Shown here piece after piece: positions 24,101 to 34,319 of a DNA stretch of 64,000 bases (position 1 is the first letter of the stretch; each line of letters begins with the position of its first letter). The notes below the pieces were generated by a model. It was not told where the DNA came from. It worked only from the letters and a program-made list of their open reading frames with translations, and did no database searches. The stretch comes from Adiantum capillus-veneris (lineage: Eukaryota > Streptophyta > Polypodiopsida > Polypodiales > Pteridaceae): the NCBI GenBank assembly GCA_014529385.2, contig CM043946.1:22312577-22376576 (forward strand). Reading direction: 5' to 3'. The translations under genes were made by a program, and so were the position numbers.

Positions 24101-24168
24101 ATGCTTTGATGAAAGGCTTATCTTTGGAGCTGTTTACACATTGCAGTGAGTTGATGGGTATAGGTTGA
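21137..24168 (+). pseudogene. Copia pol: protease, integrase, RT, RNase H
   Basis: Protease: VDFGASFHVTPH (about 21150), with the catalytic DSG changed to DFG. Integrase: zinc-binding HYRLGHIS (about 21533), core with NSDVCGPM and RTDNGGEYVS, ending near 22350. Reverse transcriptase: open from 22689 to 23753, with VQMDVKTSFLHGDL, and YVDD at 23211-23222 intact. RNase H: 23750-24168 with RRSTSGYVFIF and STMEVEYVALSDASKEA. Breaks: TAG at 21443, TAG at 21529, TAG at 21649, TGA at 21791, a frameshift near 21985, TGA at 22342, a frameshift near 22530, TAG at 22679 and a frameshift at about 23745. The RT is the best-preserved part. Confidence 0.92.
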
Positions 24169-24237
24169 AGACACTAGATTGCTTCATGGTTGTACATAGC
24201 AAGTCACTTGGGCTGCGTTGGCCTTCAAGTGGGAGTT

Positions 24238-24440
24238 TCTTGCGATTCAAGCCAACTGGCCGGACATCCCACTTACTACTAACCCATCTACTAACTTAAC
24301 CATGTATACACTTATTCTTTTGATATAGAACAGAATAAGGAGCTGCAACAGGATAACGTTGCTATGCACTCCACCCAAAGTAGGTCTCTCTCTCTCTGCT
24401 CTCACACTTGCACTCGCACATGCTTCATGCGGAACCTTCA
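24238..24440 (+). repeat. 3' LTR of copia element 2
   Basis: The repeat is 203 bp, follows the polypurine tract AAGTGGGAGTT and ends ACCTTCA. It differs from the 5' LTR by scattered substitutions and short length changes. Confidence 0.9.
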
Positions 24441-24445
24441 TGTAC

Positions 24446-25644
24446 AAGAGTCTCTTGCCCTCATCATTAAATTTTTGGTCTCAATTGATCCAAAGATGAG
24501 GTCAACGTCAAGGTGATAGGGAACGAGCTGCAGGGACAAGGCATCGTTAGGAAGATGGACATCACAATGCGAGAAAAGGTTATGAGATTTTATCTTCTCA
24601 ACTCAGACATCATGCAAAAGTGGCTAGAGAGGTACGAAGGGGAAAAGCAACAACGCTTGACAGATCGCCTTCAATTTAAGCGCAACCATGCCACTAGAAA
24701 CCTTCCTTTTCCAGATCATCTTGCTTGACTTTCCAACTGGGTGGTGGTTAGATGCGACAATCTCAGAGGCAAAGAGGAATGGAGTGTTGATTACTGAAGA
24801 GGAAGATGAGATGTCAAGGGTTTGCGATTGGCATGTATATTTCACAACTTCCTTTTCGAGATTCACATGATCACATTGATTTAATCACTTTTAAATTTTG
24901 TGGTTGTAGTATCACAAATATGGAGCTTTATGGTCGCATGGGAAACACTTCAAAGTGCAACGGATCGACAAACAAAGGGTCACTTTTGATAGTGGTGTTA
25001 AGGAAAGCTTCGTCCAAGAAAGTAGGAGTAGTGCCAGGGATGAGAATACAGAGACTAGCCAGCTTGAATACTTTGGCTACATCCAAGACATCTTGAAGAT
25101 TAGCTTTAGAAAGTTTGATATGTTTATCTTTGATGTCAAGTGGTTCAAAGTTATTACCAGCGGCCCTAATGCAACTGTGCGTAAAGAAAAGAGTGTATTG
25201 ATTCAAGTGAACTCTAGGCGGGTGTGGACAGATGCGCGAGATACATTCGTACTTCCGTAGCATTGTGAACAAGTTGTGTTCATACATAATCCACTATGCA
25301 CAGAAAATGATGAGAATGATCTGTCTAAACCCTGTCGGCTCTATGTCGTTCAAGTTTCTCCATGTAGCAAGCAAGTGTATGAAGGATTGGACGTTGAGGT
25401 TGAAGAGGTGATTCATGAACAAAGTGCAGGACCGACGAAAACTTTAAGTTTATATTTTGAGGTGGATGTCAGCAGTGAGCAATTTTCTGAACCTAGAGAT
25501 GAGGTGTTAAATACTGAAGCTGATGCGGAGAGCAACGAAGAAGTAGATTTCGATGACGAAGATGCAGAAGTACAAATTGAGATAGACATCTTTGGTGCAT
25601 CAGATCTCATAGAGGATGAGAGATTAACTAATGATTTTTTCTAG
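24446..25644 (+). pseudogene. CACTA transposase, C-terminal part (DUF4216)
   Basis: The continuation of the transposase after the copia element. A middle stretch (24513-24728) resembles the RFYLLNSD..VQ.WL region, and the DUF4216 domain spans about 24900-25330. It is recognisable from YFGYIQDILKISFRKFDMFIF, DVKWFKV and the HCEQVVFIHNP end. A TAG at 25258 interrupts it. The C-terminal tail (25360-25644) is highly acidic, ending before TAG at 25642. Frameshifts around 24725 and 24970 also occur. Confidence 0.75.
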
Positions 25645-25795
25645 GAACTTTTTTTAAAAGTTCTTTTTATTAGTGTACAATACACTTTAGATTCATTCAT
25701 TTGTGTAGCAGCTTCGTTGATCTGTTATTTTATTGATTAAGAATCTCTTTTGTAAACTAATGTATTTTGTGGGTGTTTTTTGTGTATGATTAGCC

Positions 25796-26697
25796 ATGGC
25801 CAATGACGATGAGCCATACTCTCCTAGCTTTAGTTTTCCTGTCACTCTGGTTGGCATGTCACCCGAGCAGATGGGCTCGTTTTTATCTCAGTTCACACAA
25901 GAGCAGATCGCGATGGAACAACACCTTTGGGTAGCAGGTCCCTCTAGACCTACTACGACCGACCCTATGCCCGGGACTAGTGTGGTCCCTACACCGAGCA
26001 GCCCCACACCTCAGACTAGTGTGCCCCCTATGCCTAGGACTCGTGTGTCCCCTACACGGATAGGTGGTTCATCCTCGAGACGAGGTAGACATTGTTCTGG
26101 AGGTGGTGGTTACTGTGGTAGCGGTTCTACCAATCTGTCCACACCACCGAGAGAGCGTCCACACCACCAAGAGAGCATCCACCACTCTCTTCAGTAGATA
26201 GTTCATCGATTGGCACACCACGTACACCTTGGGGATCACACGAGCATGATCCTAGCAAGGTGTACAAGAGCAGGGATAGGGCTGTTGTGGCGAATAGGGT
26301 TGGAAAGGCCATGTGACAAAGGATTCGACAGCTCTGTACGATTCAGTTTGATCACTCGGTGATGGAGGTTTGGGATAACCTCAATGTTGAAAGAAAGAAT
26401 TGCATTGTCGAGACCATTCACAGAGAGTATAGGCCGGCAGAGGGGTACGATCCAGTCTCGAACCCCTGGATTTTGAGCATGGCGAAGTCCACAATGTCAC
26501 ACCATCGGTCAGAGGCGAGAGACAGGTACAATGACGGTAGTCCCAAGCCGGCATGGTTGGACACAGAGGAGTGGGCGGGGATTGCACGAGAGACACAAGA
26601 CAATCCTCAGAGATTTCAGCAGCAGAGAGATGCAGCCAGAGCACGCTTGGAGTCTGCTGAAGCGTCACATCTTATACGCTTCGACATGAGTTTGTAA
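25796..26697 (+). pseudogene. CACTA second gene, tnpA-like (Ptta/En/Spm family)
   Basis: A protein with a low-complexity N-terminal half rich in Pro, Ser, Thr and Gly (25796-26197), followed in a shifted frame by a domain like that of plant Ptta/En/Spm proteins (26250-26697). This contains VMEVWDNLNVERKNCIVETI, then a region with LDTEEWAGIARETQDNPQRF. Such proteins bind subterminal repeats of CACTA elements and regulate them. A frameshift around 26190 and a TGA at 26315 break it. Position downstream of the transposase matches the two-gene layout of other CACTA elements. An intron instead of a frameshift is possible. Confidence 0.6.
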
Positions 26698-26909
26698 GTA
26701 TTATACGTATGCTTCAATTTATAGAAACTATATATATTATGTGAAGATTTATCGTGAAGCGTCCTCCGACACGCCGAGAAAAGAAGTATGGGTACAAGCA
26801 TGACTTGTGGCCCTTTTGACCCAGCTGTTGCAGGAGGAGGAAGAGGACATCGACTGGAAGGCATTACCATGAGGATCTTCTCACTCAGTGATTATTGCAT
26901 ATGTACGGT

Positions 26910-27160
26910 TTTGTAGTGCTTATGTTTATGGTTTATGGTTATGTTTATGGTATGGCACATATGTTATGGTTAAGATTTGGCAATCAAGTTAACGTTATGG
27001 TTTTGATATGATGGTATGGCAGTCATGTGATGGTTATGGTTATGGTTATGGTTATAGTTATGGTTGTGCAATGATGGTATGGCTATTATGGTTATGGTAT
27101 GACAAACAAGTTATGGTAATGGTTATGGTATGGCAAACAGGTTATGTTTATGGTTTTGCA
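26910..27160. repeat. TTATGG-type minisatellite
   Basis: Dense imperfect repeats of GGTTAT/TTATGG, including four adjacent perfect copies at about 27030-27055, with interspersed TATGGCA. It lies in the CACTA right half after the tnpA-like gene. Confidence 0.9.
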
Positions 27161-27783
27161 GTTTTTGACTCATGTTTTAATTATGGTTATAAAATCTTTA
27201 TGCCATTATGCTATGATCAAGCTTTTGATTTTGTGGTTATGTTTTTCTTAAAATTTTGCTAATTGCCATACACTCGCTCTTTAGCGTCAGCTTGTAGGTG
27301 GACTGCGATTGCTTGTGCACTCTTCCTTTGGGCTGAGAGGGTTGTTTTCTTTTGCTGCAGTACATGCAGCATCAGTTCCCAACCCCTCTTTGCCCAAAAA
27401 AAGTTTCAAGTTTGGTCGTCGAAACAAAGTATGGTATAAGCGTCGGTATAGACCTCGCTAGCCGCATCGAAATATGCTACAATATTATCGGCGGTTATTC
27501 CATTGCAAATTTCGATGCTCATTTCATGGTTTATTCCGATGCTTAATATACCGGTACTTATACCGACGTTACGTTACCAACATCTCTTCCGAGGCCTATT
27601 TCAGTGCTTTTTAGTTTAAAACTAACTTTTTTTCGTCAGTATTTGCGCACCGATTTCTGTGTGCCATATTGTAATGCGCATATATCACACTATGTACATC
27701 ATAGCATTTGGTCCCACATAGCAAAAGCATTGAGAGTGAGGTAGATATTTTAGTTTCACATTATGTATGTACCACAGCACGAC
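27161..27783 (+). other. CACTA right subterminal region and junction
   Basis: Contains GCGTCGGTATAGACC, TATACCGGTAC and TATACCGACG (27440-27570) and ACCGATTTCT (about 27650), echoing motifs at the left end. The terminal CACTA motif is not visible. Somewhere between about 27665 and 27784 the sequence passes into the LTR of the next element. Confidence 0.5.
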
Positions 27784-27852
27784 ACCCACCCCCTCTAAAC
27801 TTGCACATCCTCTAGTATGCCATACATATCTTTTACAGGTTCACTCTTCATT

Positions 27853-29079
27853 TTAGTCAATATACATATCAATTTCGTCATCACTTGCAACGAAGTCCAG
27901 TGCATCATCATCTCTTTCTTCATCTTCATCCATAACATATTCATCAAAGCCTTCATTTTGACTTTCTTGTGAAACAAAGGGATCTATATCGCCTCTTCTT
28001 TTGAACAATTTAATTATTTTTCCTGCAATGGGAACCTTCGTTTCTGTACCATCCAACTCATGCAAGGTATAAGTTGCATTACCATGTACATGTTTAACCA
28101 CATAAGGACCAAACCATATTTTTGAAAGCTTTCTTATCATTGAATGTTGGTTATCAAGACTACTGTCATAGACGAACACCCAATCACCTTTCTCAATAGC
28201 TCTAGGTTTGAGCTTGTGCCTTTTATCAGATTTGTCCTTATTCTTCAACCTTGCATCTTTTGATCGTGCTATTGTAATCTCAATATATTGAGGCCTTCTT
28301 TCTAATTGTTTTATGTGCAAAGCAAGGTCTTCCCTACTCATTCCATCTTCCCAAGGCAATACATTCCATGTGGGAATCACATCTTCAATTGGAATTATAG
28401 GTTTCTGAACATACATCAACTCAAAAGGCATATAACCAGTAATTGAGCTATGCGTTGTACGATTAGCCCATAAAGCATAAGGCAATAGCCTAGGCCACTC
28501 TCCCATTTTTTCTTTGCAAGCCTTAGCCAAAGCTTTAATTATAGGAGGATATCCACGTTCTAATTTACCATTCCCTTCAGGTTTGTATGCAGTAGTGAGA
28601 GAGTTTACTGCCCAATCTAGAGAAAAACTCCCTGGCTTTGTCAACATCCAACTCACCTCTATCCGCTGTTATTTTCCCAACACATCCATAACGGCTAATC
28701 ATATCGTCTAAGAGGAACTTACATTTCCCTTCTGTGCTTTTTGTTCTTAAAGCACGACCTTCAACGTGGTTGGTCAAATCTTCCCGTGCAAGCACTAAGT
28801 ATCTCATTTTCCATAAGCCCAACGCCATTGTGACCAAATGTACTACCCACTTATAGTGCATAGCCAATGGGTATGTAGGGTGCAACCCATCACGATGATG
28901 TACATTTGAATACATTTGACATCTTTCACAAGAATCCACAAAATGAGATACATTTTTTTACATACCTTTCCACCAATATATCTCTTTGATTTTAGTAAAC
29001 GTGGCCCATACACCTCTGTGCCCAGCATAAAGACTCTCATGAAACTTTTTGATAAAGTCTCTTTTACTGTTCTCATCAT
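27853..29079 (-). pseudogene. Gypsy integrase and C-terminal tail
   Basis: Integrase pieces in three overlapping frames: an N-terminal zinc region ending SCERCQMYSNVHH (about 28940-28900), the core around ITADRGELDVDKAREF and YKPEGNGKLERGYPPI (about 28650-28540), LPYALWANRTTHSSITGYMP (about 28490-28430), and a C-terminal tail with KIWFGPYVVKHVHGNATYTL (about 28130-28060). The protein ends in a very acidic stretch before TAG at 27853. A frameshift lies near 28620. The middle catalytic Asp appears as TADRGE. Confidence 0.85.
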
Positions 29080-29623
29080 TCACAACCCTCAATGGCATCC
29101 CATTTCTTTGTTTTGAATGCTTCCAAAGTATCCATCTTTCAAAAAGTATCCGTAGGCTTTTCTACGTATTCTTTTGAACTCTTGATCAGTCTACCAGTCT
29201 TGCCTTGTCAAAGTGTTCAAATAGCACCCAATGAGCAACCAGTCACCTTGATATAGGTCCTTTGTAAATGACTCAAGTACATTTGATAGGCAAACATGAT
29301 CACCCTTGGCATGAGAGATACTATAGAACCTTGTGCCCTACATCATCGCCCTTGACATGTCCAACCATGTCTTCTTCATCTTCATACCTTACTCTTGAAA
29401 TCATATCTGCAACTGGATTATCTTTTCCTGCAATATGCTAAAATTCTAGATTTAAGGACTTTATGTAGGCAATCCATCTCAACATAGCAATGTCTGGAGT
29501 TGAGCAGCTTATGATTATTCCAAGAAGGGGTAGACATCTAGTCTCCACTATTACATTTGCTCCTATCAAATACTCTTTGTCACATTTCAATGTTGTGACT
29601 ACTCCCCATAACTCTCTTTTTAC
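29080..29623 (-). other. Gypsy pol, decayed stretch between RNase H and integrase
   Basis: No frame stays open for more than about 60 codons. Position implies the RNase H C terminus and the integrase lead-in. Many stops are present on the minus strand. Confidence 0.5.
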
Positions 29624-30170
29624 CTATGCATAGTTGGATTGATGAGCGCTTAGGACCTTTGCTCCAAATCTCACCACGTATCTCTTGCCATCATCATCAT
29701 CTTGCCCAATCGCCCATCCAATTCCTGTGGGGCTAGTATCCACTGTCACATTTACATGTCTTCCACATTCATAGTTTACTTTCCTCAAATTTGGAGACAT
29801 AAGCAACAACTTCTTTAGTTTTCTCATGGCATGGGTATGCATTTCTTCCCATTGAAACTTTTTGTTCTTTCTCAAAAGTTGATACAAAGGCTCTGCTAGG
29901 TGTGCATAATGCGGAATCTAGATAACATAAAACACGCATGCACCCAAGAACCTTCGAACCTCAATCACATTTATACATTTCTCGTTCATTCTTTGAATTA
30001 CATCAATCTTTGTAGGACAATGCCTTCTGCTATATGGCGTGCACATATGTCCTACAATAAGAACTTCATTAACACCAAACACCGACTTTTGGCCAGACAA
30101 GGTAAGGTTCACCTCTTCCAATCTTGACAAGATATTATCACAATCATTGATATGGTTTTTCCACATACTT
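29624..30170 (-). pseudogene. Gypsy RT C terminus and RNase H start
   Basis: The frame at 30166-29918 has NILSRLEEVNLTLSGQKSVF and VRRFLGACVFYVI, the usual end of a gypsy RT. The frame at 29887-29624 continues with FQWEEMHTHAMRKLKKLL and VDTSPTGIGWAIGQ, the start of the adjacent RNase H. A stop lies between them at about 29918. The RT catalytic YxDD is not present in the retained part. Confidence 0.8.
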
Positions 30171-30405
30171 GCGACACCCCTTCAAGTCCAGAGCCACATC
30201 TATATCACTTATGTCACAACAGTTTATTGGCACATTATCAAGGAAAGGCATTTTAGTTTGAGGCACATAGGACTTTGTTACCATTCATAATATGCGTAGC
30301 TAAATTAGTTGCTCCCTCATCTAAGGTGCAGATCCTTACCAAACCCAAAGGTGTCTCATGGTAGTCAGGTTCTTGCTTTCCATTGCTAGTTGGATTTGAT
30401 CATAC

Positions 30406-31149
30406 CTGTGGTGCAACCTACTTGGTGTGTTCTCTAAGACGGCTCAATGATTGTGAATACTTACTACGAAGAGCGTGTATACGTGTGTGCATAGACCATT
30501 GGAGCGTGTATACGTGCGTGCATCGATCATTGGAGTCGAGAGATGGATGTGGTTCCCTTTGCATGGTGCAATTCCCAAGGCAAAACCCAACACACAAACC
30601 CCCCCTTCCCGTGATGGTGATGGTGTCAATCCTTCCCACTACACTCTACCAAATGCTTGGCTCCTCATGAATTGCCATATATTGCCTCTCTGCATAATGT
30701 TGGCTTGCATTGATGATTTAGTATCCATTTATAGGTGTTGGCTGCTTGGATTATGGTAATCCCAGTGTGGTTAGGGTAAGCTTAATCGCGGAGACAAAGC
30801 AAGTGGTGAGCCCGGTGTGGTTGACCCTTGCTTTGTTTTGGGAGGTTATTAAAAGATGGGAATCTCTAAGTGGGCCTTTGTGACCATCACCTAGAGAGAG
30901 GATATTTACAAAAAATGGAAATTTGCAATGGCTCGGGTGAAAACTAAAGATAATGATGAAAATAACCTATAAATTACTGGAATGACGTCATGGTTGCGTG
31001 CTGCCGGCGAATGGTGTGCTACCGGTGCGTCGATGTCGAACGTACTTCTTTTCGGAGTCGGTCGAGGCATGCCGTCGGCGCATTTTCTCTTTTTGTTGTT
31101 GGCGGCACGTGCTTTGGATCCTTCTTCTTTATTCGTCGATGTCGTAGTC
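30406..31149 (-). repeat. 3' LTR of the Tat-like element, truncated
   Basis: Matches 41290-42195 of the 5' LTR: GTGGTGCAACCTACTTGG at the left end, and GTACTTCTTTTCGGAGTCGG and CTTTGGATCCTTCTTCTTTA at the right. The roughly 333 bp corresponding to 40957-41290 are absent. It contains a tandem duplication of GAGCGTGTATACGTG (about 30472-30520) that the other copy lacks. Confidence 0.85.
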
Positions 31150-31162
31150 GTTTTTTTCCTTT

Positions 31163-31180
31163 GTATTTGTGGTGCAGTGC

Positions 31181-31232
<52 letters not shown>

Positions 31233-31624
31233 ATTGGTTCATGAGGACGGGTGTGTGTGTATATATGTATATGTAGGTGTGTGCATAAACGTGCGTGGGA
31301 AGGGGTTATATATATACAATATATATATATATATATATTATAATTTTTTTTCGTTGATGGTTGACGGCCGACTGCTTGCTAAAAGTACGCCAGGTGGATT
31401 GGGGGGGGGGCGGGGGGGGGGGAAGATGGGGCAGAGAGAGAGCGTGAGTGTGTGTGCGGTGTGTGTGGGTATGGTGTGTGTGTGTATTATGTGTGTGTGT
31501 GTGTATGGTCTGCTGCGGCCTGAGCGCCGGAGTGGGAGAGAGATAGGGTGCTATTGTGGGCTCGTGCACAGCGCCAAAGGGGGAGAGCGATGGTGTGTGG
31601 TGTGTGTGCATGTGTGTGTGTGTG

Positions 31625-31661
<37 letters not shown>

Positions 31662-31805
31662 TCTACTACCGCAGTCCGTGAGAAGGAGAGAGAGGGAGAT
31701 TTTCTGCGCGGCCTGAGCGCCCGAGATGGAGAGAGAGAGAGAGAGAGGTCCGTGTTGGGCTGAGAGAGAGAGATTGTGAGGGAGAGGGAGGGATAGGGTG
31801 TGTGG

Positions 31806-31893
<88 letters not shown>

Positions 31894-32262
31894 TTAGGGC
31901 CGCGCCTTGTGGGCCGCCAAACAAGAGAGTGAAGGAAGGGGGAAGGGTGGGGGGTGGGGGGGGGGGGGGGTTTGGCAATGGAGTGGGGTAGGGGAGATGT
32001 GTGGGTGAGAGGGAGAGGGAATATATTCTACTGTCTTGCATGGGATCTTAAGGATGATAGGTGGGGAGCAAGTCAATGGGTGGGAGTGAAGGAATATATC
32101 AGCGGGCCAAGGGGGAGGGAATGAGGCCGAGGGGAGAGTGAGGCAAGCGGGTGGGGAAGAGGGGGGAGGGGTCGGGGAAAGAATATTAGCGGGCCAAAGG
32201 GGGGGGGTAATGAGAGTGGGGGGGGAATGTAAAGGGTGAGTGTAAGAATACGGGAGAGCAGA

Positions 32263-32302
<40 letters not shown>

Positions 32303-32435
32303 CGGCTCAAATAGAGGGAGCACAGGAGTGAGGTCGGGGGGGTGGGGTGCTCAAAGCTTGCACCTGGGGGGGTAATGAGAGTGGGGGTAAATTTGGGAGA
32401 GAGGGAGAGAGGATATTAGAGAAAGGTATGTACAG

Positions 32436-32477
<42 letters not shown>

Positions 32478-32600
32478 ATTATTTTATCCGATGCCCATTG
32501 GGAGGGGGGGGGGGGGGGGGGGGTAATGAGAGTGGGGGGGGGGAATAAGTTTTTTTTTCTTTTTTTTTTTCTTTGATTTTCGAAATAGCCCTCTCCCTTT
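31163..32600. repeat. Microsatellite and homopolymer tract
   Basis: Almost 1.4 kb of low-complexity sequence between pol and the 3' LTR: (GT)n at 31186-31228, (AT)n at about 31316-31340, GT/GA mixtures to 31625, (GA)n at 31626-31660, 31809-31891 and 32439-32469, and G-rich sequence with runs of 38 G (32265-32302) and 20 G (32504-32523). Long frames across it only translate the repeats and are not genes. Confidence 0.9.
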
Positions 32601-32612
32601 GGCTAGAGGCAT

Positions 32613-33962
32613 TCATGCTTCTAGCCCTTCTTCTGCTTCCTCAGTTGTAGAGTTAGAGGGTTCTCCCTCCTCTGGAATGTCTAGCAGGAATTCTGGGTCA
32701 AACCTAAGAAAATACCTTTTCAGTCTCCATCCATTGACCTTAGTCTTGTGAAGTCTCCCATCTGCTTCCATCAGCTTATAGCTGCCGTTGTCATAGCGTT
32801 TCTTGATGATGAATGGCCCTTCCCATCTGGGTTGAAATTTCTTATCCTTTCTAGTGTCAAATCTGTTGTCGTATCGCAGTACTAGCTTGCCTTTTTCCAG
32901 TCCCTTTTCTTTAAGCCCTTGGTTGAAAGAGAGCCGATGTCGTTCTACATGTGCTTCATAGTGATTGATTGCTTCTTCCCTATCCATTTGGAGCCTCTCT
33001 AGATCCAAGATGTGGTTTCGAAGGTTTACAATTGGACGATGTGTCTGGCTAGCCAAGACTCGTAAGCTGGCTATTTGTACCTCAATGGGTAGAATTGCCT
33101 CCTTCCCATAAACTAGATGGAAAGGAGTGAAACCTAGTGATGTTCGGAACGTTGTTCTGTAGGCCCAAAGAGCTGCCATGAGATGTTTATCCCAATCCCC
33201 TGTGTGGTTGTTCACCTGTTTTGTGATGATCTTGCAAATCATTCCATTTACCCTCTCTACCAGACCATTGCATTGTGGATAGTATGGTGTGGAATGCCGA
33301 CGTGTGATGCCTAACTTCTTCATCAGTTCTCCCACCAAATCACCTCTGAATCCTGGTCCTGTATCTGATATTATCTCAAGAGGAGTGCCAAAACGGCAAA
33401 CGATATGCTCAAAAATGAACTTTGCCACCTCTTGGCCTGTAATGCGAGTGATATCTAGAGGAAAATGACCACCGCAGACGTCGTCATGGCAACTTGAACT
33501 TACCTCTGTGATTTCACTGGAGGTTGGCACCCGCCTGAGAATTTGATATTTGCCCTTACAATACAAGTGGCCGTCTATAAGGCGGTACCTAGTAGCCTTC
33601 CTTACCAGCCGCTGTTTTTGGCCTTTGGTGTGTCCTGTTGGACATTCTCCTGTATCTAGAAAACTGATGATATCAGGCATAGCATCACTACCTTGGAAGA
33701 GGGGTAGTTTTAATTTAATCGCCCCTACGGGAACATCTTGTATTCTTTCTTTAGCTAGCGCATCTGCCTCTTGATTTTCTGCTCTGGGGACATGGAATAG
33801 TTTCACTGCTTCAAACTTCTTTAGAAGGTCCTTAACTTGGCGAAGTTGACCAAGGAAAACCTGATTTTTGCAATCCCACGTGCCATTTATCTGCCTTATC
33901 AAAAGCAAAGTGTCGCCAAACACATTTAGGCGCTGAATTCTTTGTGAAATACATTGTTCCAA
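32613..33962 (-). pseudogene. Gypsy second RNase H end and integrase with internal deletion
   Basis: A single 449-codon frame. It begins with the end of the second RNase H (LFHVPRAENQEADALAKE). The integrase N-terminal region stops at CGGHF (about 33465) and jumps directly to ITGQEVAKFIFEHIVCRFG. The remainder of the HHCC zinc finger and the start of the core, with the first catalytic Asp, are missing (about 80 residues by comparison with family layout), without a frameshift. The other core motifs follow (ISDTGPGF, and PYYPQCNGLVERVNG with the Glu). The C-terminal KFQPRWEGPFIIKKRYDNGSY region is complete. As the first Asp is absent the enzyme would be inactive. Confidence 0.9.
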
Positions 33963-34043
33963 CCCAAGGATTAGGGCTGCATATTATGGTTCATTGTTGG
34001 AGTGGGAGTGTAATAACTGCCCCATGGAGAATACTCTTTCTTG

Positions 34044-34316
34044 CTATTCATTGAAAATGACCATGCCTGCTGCTGACTGATCCATTGTTCTCTTGTATGC
34101 TCCGTCAAAGAAAAGAGGGTGAGCTCTCTCTAGCCTAGGACTTTCTATCGTTGGTATTTCTTCCTTTGCTTCCGTGTTGACGTTCAGCTTCTTCTCATAA
34201 AGGCGATGAGTGAGAATTCCCGCTAAACTAGCCCTGGTGGAGTTTTCTACTTGCATGGTGTAGTCAAACTCTTGTAGTCTAATTAACCATTTTGAGATCC
34301 TAGATGAGACATCCAT
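34044..34316 (-). pseudogene. Gypsy RNase H (first domain end) and start of second RNase H
   Basis: The frame contains SRISKWLIRLQEFDYTMQVE (end of the RT-linked RNase H) and, after a linker, HPLFFDGAYKRTMDQSAAGM (the first strand of a second RNase H, with Asp of the FDG motif). A stop at 34044 separates it from the next frame. Confidence 0.8.
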
Positions 34317-34319
34317 GTG

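Larger units (their letters stand above)
18985..24440 (+). mobile_element. Ty1/copia retrotransposon, full length but defective, TSD TGTAC
   Basis: A 5456-bp element with LTRs 18985-19194 and 24238-24440 and a perfect 5-bp duplication, TGTAC, at 18980-18984 and 24441-24445. PBS for initiator Met-tRNA (TAGTATCAGAGCA) is at 19197-19209 and the PPT AAGTGGGAGTT is at 24227-24237. The domain order gag, protease, integrase, RT, RNase H is that of copia. Stops and frameshifts occur in gag, protease, integrase and before RNase H. LTR starts are TATTGGGG and TCTTGCGA, probably both changed from a TGTTGGGG-like start. LTR divergence is moderate. The element lies inside the CACTA transposase. Confidence 0.95.
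14261..27700 (+). mobile_element. CACTA (En/Spm-type) DNA transposon, split by a copia element
   Basis: The left end is a canonical terminus, CACTACAAGA at 14261-14270, followed by GC-rich subterminal sequence with CCGGYGCC and ATACCGACG-like motifs. Inside, on the plus strand, are a decayed transposase gene (16584-25644) and a tnpA-like gene (25796-26697). The right subterminal region (about 27400-27665) again carries ATACCGACG and ACCGATTTCT motifs. I could not find the right terminus, which should read TCTTGTAGTG; it may be lost where the minus-strand gypsy LTR begins (27784). Without the 5.46-kb copia insertion the element would be about 8 kb. Stops and frameshifts in the transposase show that it is not autonomous now. 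Confidence 0.8.
27670..30405 (-). mobile_element. Ty3/gypsy retrotransposon fragment (minus strand)
   Basis: Minus-strand RT end, RNase H and integrase in the gypsy order, then a polypurine tract (minus-strand GTTTAGAGGGGGTGGG, about 27785-27800) and the start of a 3' LTR (TGTCGTGCTG, from 27784 downward). The LTR is incomplete or merges with CACTA sequence. The 5' half (gag, protease, first part of RT) is missing: the element ends at about 30405, where an LTR of the next element begins. PPT and LTR start closely match those of the gag-only array at 49.7-61.7 kb. Confidence 0.8.

Noticed and set aside
31487-32310. Long minus-strand frames (184 and 138 codons) rich in Ser, Leu and Pro
   Set aside because: They translate only (GA)n and G-rich tracts; no normal codon pattern or motif.
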